Shown here one piece after another: positions 9,445 through 17,703 of a DNA stretch of 64,000 bases. A program made the position numbers and the translations under genes. The notes under the pieces were generated by a model. It saw nothing but the letters and a program-made list of their open reading frames with translations. It was not told the origin of the DNA and ran no database searches. This stretch comes from Brevibacterium gallinarum (GTDB lineage: Bacteria; Actinomycetota; Actinomycetes; Actinomycetales; Brevibacteriaceae), in NCBI RefSeq assembly GCF_014836885.1, contig NZ_JACSPY010000009.1, positions 52,395-116,394 on the forward strand, given 5' to 3'. The first letter of the stretch is position 1, and each line of letters begins with the position of its first letter.

Positions 9445-9966
9445 GATGGTTCTCCGTGCCGGAATTCGGTGGAGTTTCAACGATTGGCAGGAAGAAATGA
9501 AGTGATCGGCCTCCTACATCGTGACGGAGGGATCATTGAGAGCTTCTCATTACAGTGCAACGACGGAGGATCTGGCTTAAGGCGTCGGAAGTTGGCGATA
9601 CATCCTGCAGTTGGTCTGAACACTCAGGGTAGTGCCCATAGAGCTGAAATCGTTCGGTGGGTGAAGTGTTCCGGATGCGCAAATCGAAATAGGGAAACGC
9701 GTGAAACTCGAGTTCAAAGATTCTTCACCTTTGACGCTCGTGCTACACGTGCATGCCGCGATCCTAGTCATTCGGCAGCGGTTGGAACGTAATGAGACTA
9801 CTACTGCAAGTAGAGTGCCGACGATGTGAGATAGCCATTGCAGAAGGATTTCCATCCGTGATTATGTTAGTGGAGGATGCTTGATGGTTGGTTGTGAATT
9901 TGTGGCGTTCCTTAGCAGAATGGCTTCTAGGGGGAAGAAATGATCTGGTGGGGTTCCCGCAAGTTG
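9445..9966. other. 522-bp stretch with no recognisable gene
   Basis: Only short, family-less frames are present. Base composition is visibly less GC-rich than the flanks, in keeping with acquired or decaying DNA next to the IS. Confidence 0.5.
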
Positions 9967-9983
9967 TGGACACGTGAACCACA

Positions 9984-10892
9984 TCACGCAGCGCGTGTAG
10001 ACGCTTTTTCTCCGACCTGGCCGGCACTCTGCTCGGCCAAGAACTTCTCTTCGAACTCCACCGGCGGGACCATTCCCAACGCCGAGTGCAACCGCCGTCG
10101 GTTATAGACCACTTCGATCCAGCCAGCGACTGCCCGCATTGCTTCAGCCCGGTTCTGCCACACTCGCCGCTCGAAGAACTCCGTTTTCAACGACGACCAG
10201 AATGATTCCGACATCGCGTTATCCCAACACACCCCAGTCCGGCCCACCGATTGCTTAAGCCCCAGTTCGACAGATGCCTGATGCAACTGAGCCGACGTGT
10301 ATTGCGCGCCTTTGTCCGCATGAAATATGACGTCATCTGGAACCATTTCTCTTAATGTATGAGCCATCCTCAACGCCCGTTCCACGAGGTCAGAATTCTG
10401 CCGATCGGCCATTGCCCAGCCGATCACTCGGCGTGAGCATCCATCGCGGATCACACACAAATACACGAACCCTTCCCACGTGCGAAGATACGTAATATCA
10501 CTGATCCACACAGCATCCAACTCACCTCGGTCCCAGACCCGTTTCACGAGGTCCGGAATGTGATGAGTCGCCACACCCGGCAGAGTCGTCACCGGCTTGA
10601 ACCTGCGCGGGCTGATCCCTTCAAGGCCCTGCCTGCGCAGCGATGCCGCGACTGTCTTCTCATCCACGCACACGCCTTGTCGAGCCAATTGCGCTGCCAC
10701 CCGCGGTGCCCCGTAGACACCATCAGACTCCGCATGGACCGCTGCGACCTGCCCGTCAAGATTACGTTGCGCTCTGCTGCGCTTCGAAGCTCCGGCCTGC
10801 CGGCGCTTCTTCCATGCGTAGTACCCGGATCTCGTCACATCAAGGAGTCTGGCCATCCGGCGGATCGCGTAGCGTGCCTTCTCCGAGTCCAT
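9984..10892 (-). CDS. IS3-family transposase OrfB (DDE integrase core)
   Basis: 302 residues: an N-terminal HTH_21-like region (SRSGYYAWKKR class, YGAPRVAAQLARQG) and an rve core with all three acidic residues in VWISDITYL, IFHADKGAQYTS and DNAMSESFWSSLKTEFF. The C-terminus YNRRRLHSALGMVPPVEFE is standard. The start overlaps the orfA stop in TGATG, suggesting coupling by reinitiation; I do not see a clear A6G slippery sequence for -1 frameshifting. The protein looks intact. Confidence 0.93.
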   Translation of the reverse strand: MDSEKARYAIRRMARLLDVTRSGYYAWKKRRQAGASKRSRAQRNLDGQVAAVHAESDGVYGAPRVAAQLARQGVCVDEKTVAASLRRQGLEGISPRRFKPVTTLPGVATHHIPDLVKRVWDRGELDAVWISDITYLRTWEGFVYLCVIRDGCSRRVIGWAMADRQNSDLVERALRMAHTLREMVPDDVIFHADKGAQYTSAQLHQASVELGLKQSVGRTGVCWDNAMSESFWSSLKTEFFERRVWQNRAEAMRAVAGWIEVVYNRRRLHSALGMVPPVEFEEKFLAEQSAGQVGEKASTRAA

Positions 10893-11218
10893 CAGTTCGA
10901 ATTTCTCTTGTTTCGAGGCTTCGACGCGAAGAAGGCGGCTGCTTTTCCCAGGAACTCATTGTCCTGTTTCAGATCGAAGTTCTCCCGCCTCAACCGTGCC
11001 AATTCAGCCCGCTCATCCTCGTTCAACGCGCCCGTGGATTCCCCGTCGACGCGACGCCGGTCCTTCTCTGCTTTCACCCAGGTGCCCAGGGTCTGCTCAC
11101 CGACTCCGATTTCCCTGGCCACCGCAGCAATAGACCTGCCAGTGTCAATGACAAGACCCGCAGCCTCGACCCGATACTCCTGAGTATAAGAACGCCGCTG
11201 GCGCTTCTGATCTGACAT
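10892..11218 (-). CDS. IS3-family transposase OrfA (HTH)
   Basis: 108 residues: HTH with RRSYTQEYRVEAAGLV and IAAVAREIGVGEQTLGTWV, followed by a leucine-zipper-like helix (ELARLRRENFDLKQDNEFLGKAAAFFA). The ATG at 11218 is chosen because GGAAGGA lies 8 nt upstream. It provides end recognition for the transposase. Confidence 0.9.
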   Translation of the reverse strand: MSDQKRQRRSYTQEYRVEAAGLVIDTGRSIAAVAREIGVGEQTLGTWVKAEKDRRRVDGESTGALNEDERAELARLRRENFDLKQDNEFLGKAAAFFASKPRNKRNSN

Positions 11219-11282
11219 ACTGAACATCCTTCCAGCAGGACAGCAAATCCCGCTAACTTGGGTGTCCACTAATCGAGGGTAA

Positions 11283-12230
11283 CCTCACTGGTGGCAACCG
11301 CTGATTTCATTAGCGTCAGCAGTTCTGGGTGCTCTTGTCGGCGGATTTGTCGTCCACAAACTTACCCTGCGAAGGGAGGCCGTCAACGCTAGGAGGACGC
11401 AGAGGGTTGCCTTTCTGCTGGATGCTTACCGCAAACTGATCGACGCATCTGAACGGGATGTGCTTAGTTCTCAGCGTCAAGACAATCTTGAGGCAGCGCT
11501 CGCTGACGTGATGCTCCTAGGTGGTCAGCATGAAATTCGTGCGGCGGATTGCTTCCAGCGGGAATTCGCGGAAGGAAAGAGTTCTTCCCTCGTTCCCGTT
11601 ATCGAGAGCCTTCGAAAGAGTCTCCGCAGCGAGTTGGGCCTCCCTGAAATCGCCCTGCCGAGTCAATTCAACTTCCGTCTTCGCGTCAAGGACGAAACCG
11701 AACACTTCTCTCGCGAATATGGCTCGAGCTTCGTGCCCGGCGCGTTTGTGGCCGATGGAGCTAATCTCTTGCATCGAATCAATAGTGCACAGAAAGCAAG
11801 GACAGGTCGGGAGCTCACCAATGAGCGGCAAAAGCAGTTGATAGATGCGTATGACCGGGCCGCAGGGAACAGCTTTAAACGCGTTCTGTGGGTTGACGAC
11901 AACGCGAAGTGGATTAAGCACGAACGAGCCATGCTCGAGGCTGCGGGCGTATCAATTGTCTGGGTTCCTAGCACCGCGCGCGCACTGGAGCTGCTGGCGG
12001 GCAATGCCTTCAACGTCATCATTTCCGACATGGGAAGAGTTGAAGGCCCTCAGGAGGGGTTCGCGTTACTGGACGCGATCAGAAAGCGCGGCGACCGGAC
12101 TCCGCTGATTGTGTACTCGGGATCAGACCGTCCAGACCACGTGCGAGCTGTGCTTGACCGAGGTGGGCAGGGCGCGACGAATGATCCAAGCCGCCTTTTC
12201 GAACTGGTGATGAATGAGGTGTCGCGATGA
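11283..12230 (+). pseudogene. membrane-anchored receiver-domain protein, 5' end removed at the IS edge
   Basis: An open frame begins right after TAA 11280-11282, 12 bp beyond the IS end, without a start codon until GTG 11460. It reads WWQPLISLASAVLGALVGGFVV (a membrane helix) then a helical region (RTQRVAFLLDAYRKLI, LEAALADVMLLGG), and from about codon 190 a response-regulator-like domain: VLWVDDN acidic pair, NVIISDMGR phospho-acceptor Asp, IVYSGS. The usual Lys-Pro is replaced by GATNDP, so this is an atypical receiver. The native start was probably lost to the insertion; a 256-residue form from GTG 11460 could still be made but would lack the anchor. Confidence 0.7.
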
Positions 12231-12315
12231 GGCAGTCAGCCGCAGACGTGGCGGAATGGAGATCCGTGATACACGGTTCTAGTCGAGTCCGTGGCGAGCC
12301 TCAGCAGGCTTTGCC

Positions 12316-13506
12316 ATGACGACGACCTCCCGGTTCCGCCTCGTGCCTATGCGACCTCGCGACCCCGACGAGGCGGGCCGCACCGCCTCGACCCTGGAGC
12401 TGTTCTTCGACCTCGTCTTCGTTGTCGCTGTCAGCATCGCCGCCGTTCAACTGCACCACGCCCTGACCGAGGGGCATGCGCTCGACGGCATCGCGAACTA
12501 TGCGATCGTCTTCTTCGGGATCTGGTGGGCATGGATGAACTTCACCTGGTTTGCCACTTCCTTCGACACCGACGACTGGCTCTACCGGGTCCTGACCATC
12601 GTGCAGATGGGCGGCGTGCTGGTCCTCGCTTCCGGCATTCAGCCGGTCTTCGAGGACCACGACTTCTCCGTGCTGATCATCGCCTATGTCGTCATGCGCC
12701 TGGCGCTCGTCGCTCAGTGGTTTCGCGCCTCGCGGTCAGCGGGATCGTCGCACAGGGCGACGCTCATCTACGCCGGCGGCATCTCACTGGTCCAGGCCCT
12801 GTGGCTGGCCTCGCTGCTACTGTCAGGATCGATGTTCCTCGCCGCGCTCGTGGCGCTCGTCGCCGCCGAGCTCGCGGTGCCGATCGTCGCTGAGCGGACT
12901 GGAACGACGCCCTCGCATCCGCACCACATCACCGAGCGCTACGGCCTGTTCACCCTGATAGTCCTCGGCGAGAGCCTGCTCAGCTCCGCGAATGCGATCA
13001 TCCGGGCCCTGCACGACAGGGAGGACCTCAGTTCGCTGATCGGGGTCGCCTCGCTTGCGTTGATTGCGACCGCAGCGCTGTGGTGGATCTATTTCTGGCC
13101 GCCGCACCACCATGCGATCAGCTCGTTCGGCAGATCCCTGGCCTACGGTTATGGGCACTACTTCGTCTTCGCTGCGGCTGGAGCGTTCTCTGTGGGGATC
13201 GAGGTCGAGATTGACGTCCTGACCGGACACAGCGAGCTGCACCAGCCTTGGGCGTCCTTCGCGTACACAATCCCGCTCGCGGTCTTCGTCCTCGGTATCT
13301 GGGCGCTCGCGATTCGGCCGCAGGCCGACCGGATCGTCAACGTCGCCTTGCCGCTGTCGGGCGTTCTTGTGCTCATCGATTCACTAACCTCTGTGCCCTT
13401 CGCGCTTACCGCGCTCATTCTCGCTGCCGCTGTCGCAGTGCTCGTCTGGCGTAGGCCCGTCGATCGGGCCGGGCTGACCGATGGTATCCGGCCGAGTGAT
13501 GACTGA
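12316..13506 (+). CDS. low temperature requirement protein A (LtrA) family
   Basis: A 396-residue polytopic membrane protein. STLELFFDLVFVVAVSIAAVQL is the LtrA signature, followed by about eleven hydrophobic segments and the family motif ERYGLFTLIVLGESLL near the middle. Physiological role is unclear in the family (named for cold growth in Listeria). No Shine-Dalgarno is visible; CAGGCT 5 nt before the ATG may be a leaderless -10. It stands alone inside the higBA-bracketed segment. Confidence 0.88.
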   Translation: MTTTSRFRLVPMRPRDPDEAGRTASTLELFFDLVFVVAVSIAAVQLHHALTEGHALDGIANYAIVFFGIWWAWMNFTWFATSFDTDDWLYRVLTIVQMGGVLVLASGIQPVFEDHDFSVLIIAYVVMRLALVAQWFRASRSAGSSHRATLIYAGGISLVQALWLASLLLSGSMFLAALVALVAAELAVPIVAERTGTTPSHPHHITERYGLFTLIVLGESLLSSANAIIRALHDREDLSSLIGVASLALIATAALWWIYFWPPHHHAISSFGRSLAYGYGHYFVFAAAGAFSVGIEVEIDVLTGHSELHQPWASFAYTIPLAVFVLGIWALAIRPQADRIVNVALPLSGVLVLIDSLTSVPFALTALILAAAVAVLVWRRPVDRAGLTDGIRPSDD

Positions 13507-13624
13507 CGGCTTGGTCTTGATCTTCTGCCGTCTGTCGCGTTCAGAAGTTGTTCGGCTATGGAAAGCGGTGGAGCTTAGGTTTAACGAATAGCGTCAATAT
13601 CGCTTTCCGTCATGCACTGGGATC

Positions 13625-13903
13625 GTGATCAGATCGTTCGGGAACCAAGACACTGAGCGAATCTGGCGTGAGCAGTACGTCAAGCGCGTCGATCGAACGG
13701 TGCAGCGGGCGACTCTGCGGAAGCTGGAGCTGATTTACGCAGCAAAGGACGTCGAGGACCTTCGGATCCCGCCTGAGAACCGCTTCGAGCGACTCGTCGG
13801 CGATCGTGGTCAGCACAGTATCCGAGTGACCGTCCAATGGCGTCTCTGCTTGGTCTGGCGAGATGGAGGTGTAGAAGATGTCGAACTCGTCGACTACCAC
13901 TGA
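13625..13903 (+). CDS. higB: HigB/RelE-type toxin, copy 2
   Basis: 92 residues, clearly paralogous to the copy at 8037: same ends (MIRSFGNQDTERIW, VELVDYH) and centre (RFERLVGDRGQHSIRVTVQWRLCLVW). GTG start with TGCACT 6 nt before it, again leaderless-like. The toxin gene appears intact. Confidence 0.92.
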   Translation: MIRSFGNQDTERIWREQYVKRVDRTVQRATLRKLELIYAAKDVEDLRIPPENRFERLVGDRGQHSIRVTVQWRLCLVWRDGGVEDVELVDYH

Positions 13904-14228
13904 GACCGAGCTGATTCAGCTGATCCATCCGGGAGAAGTCCTGATGGAGGACTTCATCCAGGGCTTCGCGATCACGCAGAACAAGCTCGCAGTGTCCATC
14001 GGTGTTCCGCCGCGGCGGAACAATGAAATCGTGCATCGTAGGGCGATCACCGCTGACACCGGAATCCGCCTGGCGCAGTATTTCGGGACACCCGAGGAAT
14101 TCTGGATGAACCTGCAGTCGAATTACGCGCTGCGGGTCGGGCGGCGTGCATTGCACGACACGATCGCCGACATCACGCGGCTTCAGGTCGCGTCAACGTG
14201 TCGCGGCAGTTTCGGATCTCACCGATGA
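13878..14228 (+). CDS. higA: HigA antitoxin, copy 2 (altered)
   Basis: 116 residues, paralogue of the antitoxin at 8293; the first 27 bp of the two genes are identical. Two deviations stand out: one codon is missing just after the recognition helix (IVHRRAIT instead of IVHGKRAIT), and the frame runs 10 residues past the usual end (STCRGSFGSHR). The HTH core ITQNKLAVSIGVPPRR is kept, but repression or neutralisation could be weakened. Confidence 0.85.
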   Translation: MSNSSTTTETELIQLIHPGEVLMEDFIQGFAITQNKLAVSIGVPPRRNNEIVHRRAITADTGIRLAQYFGTPEEFWMNLQSNYALRVGRRALHDTIADITRLQVASTCRGSFGSHR

Positions 14229-14618
14229 TTCTTGATGCGGCGCTGTCGGAGCTGTGTCACTCGACTCCGCTTCGGCTTCGGTGCCCCTTTGGTCAGCGCG
14301 TCTCGAACGGCACGCTTAACATGGGTGACGGCAGGCCTCCGGTGACTCGGGCCTGATCGGAGTTGGCAACGTAATCGGCGGCGGAGGTGCTCACGCTTTC
14401 ATCCTGGACGCTGCAGTAAGCCCGACGCGCCGAAGACAGGGTAGAGGTCGAGATGGTCGCGCTTGACGACTTGACAGCATCCGGCGTCTGCAGATCGATG
14501 AGTCGACTCGTGTGGTCTCAGCCTCGATTTCTGCCCGGCTTGATCTGTGCAGGGTCTCGCATAGGCTGAAGGGAGCAGAGATCCGAGGATTCGCAGCGAT
14601 GCAGAGGAGCACCACGCC
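14229..14618. other. 390-bp stretch with no recognisable gene
   Basis: No family-like frame on either strand; the last 15 bases hold the AGGAG of the next gene. Confidence 0.5.
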
Positions 14619-15059
14619 ATGAGTTTCAACGTTTACCTGTCCGGCGAGATCCACACGGATTGGCGCGACGAGATCCAGCGAGGCGCTGAAGCCGCTGGAC
14701 TGGATGTCGTGTTCACCGCACCGGTGACCGACCACCCGGCCAGCGACGCAGCCGGTGATCACCTGGGCGAGACCCCGAGCCAGTTCTGGCGGGACCACCA
14801 GTCTTCGAAGGTGAATTCGATCCGCACCCGAACGCTCATCGAGCAGAGCGACATGGTCGTCGTGCGCTTCGGAGACCAGTACAAGCAGTGGAACGCCGCC
14901 TTCGACGCCGGCTACTGCGCAGCGCTGGGCAAGCCCTACGTCACGCTCCACGATGAGAAGATCGTCCACCCGCTCAAGGAAGTCGACGCCGCAGCTCAAG
15001 CGTGGTGCCGGACGACCGATCAGGTCGTCGAGATCCTACGCTACGTGCTCAAAGCCTAA
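14619..15059 (+). CDS. YtoQ family protein (nucleoside 2-deoxyribosyltransferase-like fold)
   Basis: 146 residues. VYLSGEIHTDWRDEI at the N-terminus, VFTAPVTDHPASD and SDMVVVRFGDQYKQWNAAFDAGYCAALGKP identify the YtoQ family, whose fold resembles nucleoside deoxyribosyltransferases/SLOG proteins. Activity has not been defined. AGGAG lies 9 nt before the ATG. Monocistronic in appearance. Confidence 0.85.
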   Translation: MSFNVYLSGEIHTDWRDEIQRGAEAAGLDVVFTAPVTDHPASDAAGDHLGETPSQFWRDHQSSKVNSIRTRTLIEQSDMVVVRFGDQYKQWNAAFDAGYCAALGKPYVTLHDEKIVHPLKEVDAAAQAWCRTTDQVVEILRYVLKA

Positions 15060-15452
15060 GAGCTTGATCCGGTCGGTCGCGTGGGGCCACCACGCGCCGG
15101 CTCCCCGTCACGAATTCGCGCCTGATTGGCGCGCCCGCGACCACGACCACCTTGCGCTTGGACTGGACTCTACGAATGCCATATCCGCCGGTGGCGGGCA
15201 GTCCTCCTCCCGACCCGGAGCTTGAGCAGTCGCAGTCGCGGTGACGAGCCCGACCGCTGTTGCATCCGATCACTGCGGTTGGTGCACTGGCAATTGCCGT
15301 CAGCGTGCAGCAGCGCGTTCTCCATCAGAGGAGGGGCGCCTTCATCCAAGCCCTACAACATCCTCTGCCGGGAGCAAGGCGCCTTGATCTTTCTGCCGTA
15401 GACTGGTGCGCATCCCCGTGATCGTCACGGGAGATGTGAAAGCGAGGACGAC
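15060..15452. other. 393-bp non-coding stretch with a promoter-like end
   Basis: No gene seen. Near the right end TAGACT (15400-15405) is a good -10 for the next gene, followed by a leader with a 7-bp hairpin CCCGTGA/TCACGGG (15415-15431). Confidence 0.5.
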
Positions 15453-15989
15453 ATGAGCGATCACCCCACCAGCCGCCGTGACGATGCAGTCAGCGTTTCC
15501 ACCGACCCGGCCGAGGTCGACAAGGTGTACAAGATCATGTCGGGCATGGACATCGCGATGCTCACCACCGTCGATGCCGCGTCGCCTGCTGGTCGGCTGA
15601 CAAGCCGCCCGCTGTCCACCCAGGTCCATGAAGAGGACGGCGACGTGCTGTTCTTCGTGCGCGCCTCGAGCGCGGTCGTCCGAGACATCACCGCCAATCC
15701 GAACGTCAACGTCGCCTACGCATCGACCAAGGCGTGGGTATCACTATCGGGAACTGCCACCGTCGTCGACGACCGCGAACTCATCACCGAACTCTGGAGC
15801 AAGGGCGTCGACGCGTTCATGGACGGCGGGCCGGAGAATCCGGACAACGTCCTCATCAAGGTGCACGGCGACACTGCGGAATACTGGGGCGGCACGACGC
15901 TGGTCGGCACCGTTGTCTCGACGGTGAAGGCCGTGCGCGGTCGCAGCGAAAGCCCGGACGCAGGGCCCACGGTGGTCGATCTTCCCTGA
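15453..15989 (+). CDS. pyridoxamine 5'-phosphate oxidase-related (general stress protein 26-like)
   Basis: 178-residue split-barrel flavin-binding protein: VYKIMSGMDIAMLTTVDA, GRLTSRPLSTQ, DVLFFVRASSAVVRDI and VAYASTKAWVSLSGTATVV follow the GSP26/pyridox_oxidase pattern. Such proteins bind FMN, F420 or heme; the ligand here cannot be told. GCGAGG lies 6 nt before the ATG, and a hairpin lies in the leader. Confidence 0.88.
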   Translation: MSDHPTSRRDDAVSVSTDPAEVDKVYKIMSGMDIAMLTTVDAASPAGRLTSRPLSTQVHEEDGDVLFFVRASSAVVRDITANPNVNVAYASTKAWVSLSGTATVVDDRELITELWSKGVDAFMDGGPENPDNVLIKVHGDTAEYWGGTTLVGTVVSTVKAVRGRSESPDAGPTVVDLP

Positions 15990-16350
15990 CGGAAATTCAG
16001 TCCCGCCACCGCGCCCGCGGGCGGGGTCGAAGGCGACTGAGCCTCAGACTGCTGCGCTGATCGTCCCGGTGTCGATTCTGCGGCCAGCGAGGCGTACCGG
16101 CGTCGACGGCCCGACGGATGAGAAGCCGAGTTCTTGCAGCGAACGACCGGGCCGGACGTAGTGCTCTCATGGATGCGCGGCTAACGCGTAACACCGTCGT
16201 CGTTATGCGTCATGCGGACAGCGTCGGCGTCGACCTTCTCGTTCCAGTGAGTTCCATTGGATGAGTATTCCTGACATTCCCTCTGTGCGGGGAGGAGGAA
16301 CTGGGTGAAGTGAAGCCTCCCCCGGTTGGAGGGTGCGAAAAGCCAGCAGC
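15990..16350. other. 361-bp stretch with no recognisable gene
   Basis: Lies between two convergent genes; nothing family-like on either strand and no strong terminator hairpin found. Confidence 0.45.
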
Positions 16351-17109
16351 CTAGTGCCGGTGTGTCAATGCGGCGTCGTCGAGCACGTCGCCTGCTTTGG
16401 TGTTCCGGTGCTTCCACAGCAGGACGAAGCCGATGATGATCTGCGACACCAGCAGAATGGGCATGACCGCGACCATGGCGGGGATCTTCTTCTCAGGCGA
16501 CATGAACGTCAGCGCGTCCCACAGCCAGTGGAAGAGGATTAGCGTCACGATGCTCTTCGTCTGCAGGAACAGACCAGCGAAGAGGATGCCGGCGAAGAAC
16601 GTCAGAACCAGCTGGATCGCAACCTGGGACACCGTTTGCCCGCCGAGTACGTTGACAGCATGCAGGGCCGAGAAGACGAGAGCCGAGATGAGGATTGCGC
16701 TGACGACCGTCTTGCCCTGAGCGGCATTGCGTTTGAGCAGTGCGCCGAAGAGCACCTGGCGGAACGCGAGCTCCTCGCCAATGCCGACAAGCAGTGTGCC
16801 GGCGAAGACGATGAGCAGGCCTTTGGTCAGGGGCACGACGAACAGCGCGACGATGAACGCGAGGACAAGCGGCACCATGACGATCAGGTACATGCCCCAG
16901 CGGCGTTCGCGGTTGAACGGGATCGCGACGTCTTTGCGGAAGATCAGGCAGTAAATGATCATGGCGCCGGCAAGGCCGACGAGGATCCAGAAGAAATGCT
17001 GGATGAATCCGGGGTCCGAGTACTTTACGCCGGTGCTTGACTTGACATAGAACAAGCCGACACCCATCACCGCGATATACAGCAGAACAACTGCAATTGC
17101 CTTCTTCAT
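16351..17109 (-). CDS. CPBP family intramembrane glutamic endopeptidase
   Basis: 252 residues, about seven membrane segments. The three CPBP (Abi/Rce1) motifs are present: GIGEELAFRQ with the catalytic EE, VFSALHAVN and LFHWLWDAL. Some members act in CAAX processing or bacteriocin self-protection; no linked substrate is seen here. AGGAG 8 nt before the ATG. Codon use is less GC-biased than in the neighbours (many Lys, Ile, Phe residues). Confidence 0.9.
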   Translation of the reverse strand: MKKAIAVVLLYIAVMGVGLFYVKSSTGVKYSDPGFIQHFFWILVGLAGAMIIYCLIFRKDVAIPFNRERRWGMYLIVMVPLVLAFIVALFVVPLTKGLLIVFAGTLLVGIGEELAFRQVLFGALLKRNAAQGKTVVSAILISALVFSALHAVNVLGGQTVSQVAIQLVLTFFAGILFAGLFLQTKSIVTLILFHWLWDALTFMSPEKKIPAMVAVMPILLVSQIIIGFVLLWKHRNTKAGDVLDDAALTHRH

Positions 17110-17703
17110 TCATCTCTCCTGGAAGCGGGACTGCTGGAATGCTATCAGTGACCTCCCGGTAATCGCCGTGGACTTGCGACGGACGGCAGCTCGGGGCTGA
17201 GCATGATCTGGGCAGGGTGATCCCGGCGGTCTGTCGCCTACCGTTGCTGCCGGCACGCGTTGTCCCGCGCGCCGCGCAATCGCGGCCTTCGCCACACACT
17301 GACGCGTTGGGATGACGGTAAGAGGTGGGAGCAGTTGTGCGTCTCGGCGCTGTAAGGTCCAGACGCCGAGAGACGCAGCTGTACGGTTGCCGACGACTTG
17401 TGCAGAGAACTCATCCGCAGGGAGTTCTGTAATTGCGGTCGAGCGGAAAGCAGAAGCACCCCTTTCACCGTAATTGATATTCCCTCGCTTATATACGACT
17501 TCTGGAGTAGTTCCTGCCTGGACGTTAGTGCAATATCTAATGCGTTCGTATGTCGATACGTTTGAGGCAGGATTCACCTGCCTGCCAGGTGGTTCACAGG
17601 ATCGGGCGGTCGCCGTGAGGAGCAAGGACGCTCAGCGACTCGGGTAACCGGTGCATATCCCGGTCCGCGTTCATCGAATGACGGATATCCGAAAGAGGAT
17701 CAC
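17110..17703. other. 594-bp stretch with no recognisable gene
   Basis: Divergent intergenic region. It contains an AT-richer segment at about 17465-17545 (including TTATATAC) that may hold promoters for one or both flanking genes, but I cannot assign -35/-10 pairs with confidence. Confidence 0.45.

Larger units (their letters stand above)
9967..11268 (-). mobile_element. IS3-family insertion sequence (IS3-type, two orfs)
   Basis: An orfA/orfB pair of about 1.3 kb bounded by TGGACAC (9967-9973) and its complement GTGTCCA (11262-11268), matching the TGGACAC-type ends of many IS3 elements. Beyond these 7-8 bp the ends match poorly and I see no 3-bp target duplication, so one end may have decayed or been rearranged. 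The right end cuts into the gene at 11283. Confidence 0.8.

Noticed and set aside
9469..9792. 107-codon frame upstream of the IS
   Set aside because: No SD, no leaderless box and no recognisable motif; amino acid content looks random.
10880..10910. Programmed -1 frameshift between orfA and orfB of the IS3 element
   Set aside because: The orfs meet in TGATG and I see no A6G-type slippery site; reinitiation is simpler. A weak slippery motif cannot be excluded.
8037..14228. Prophage
   Set aside because: No integrase, capsid, terminase or lysis genes; only toxin-antitoxin, IS and decayed genes.
17110..17625. 171-codon minus-strand frame in the divergent intergenic region
   Set aside because: No start signal and no family resemblance; kept as non-coding.
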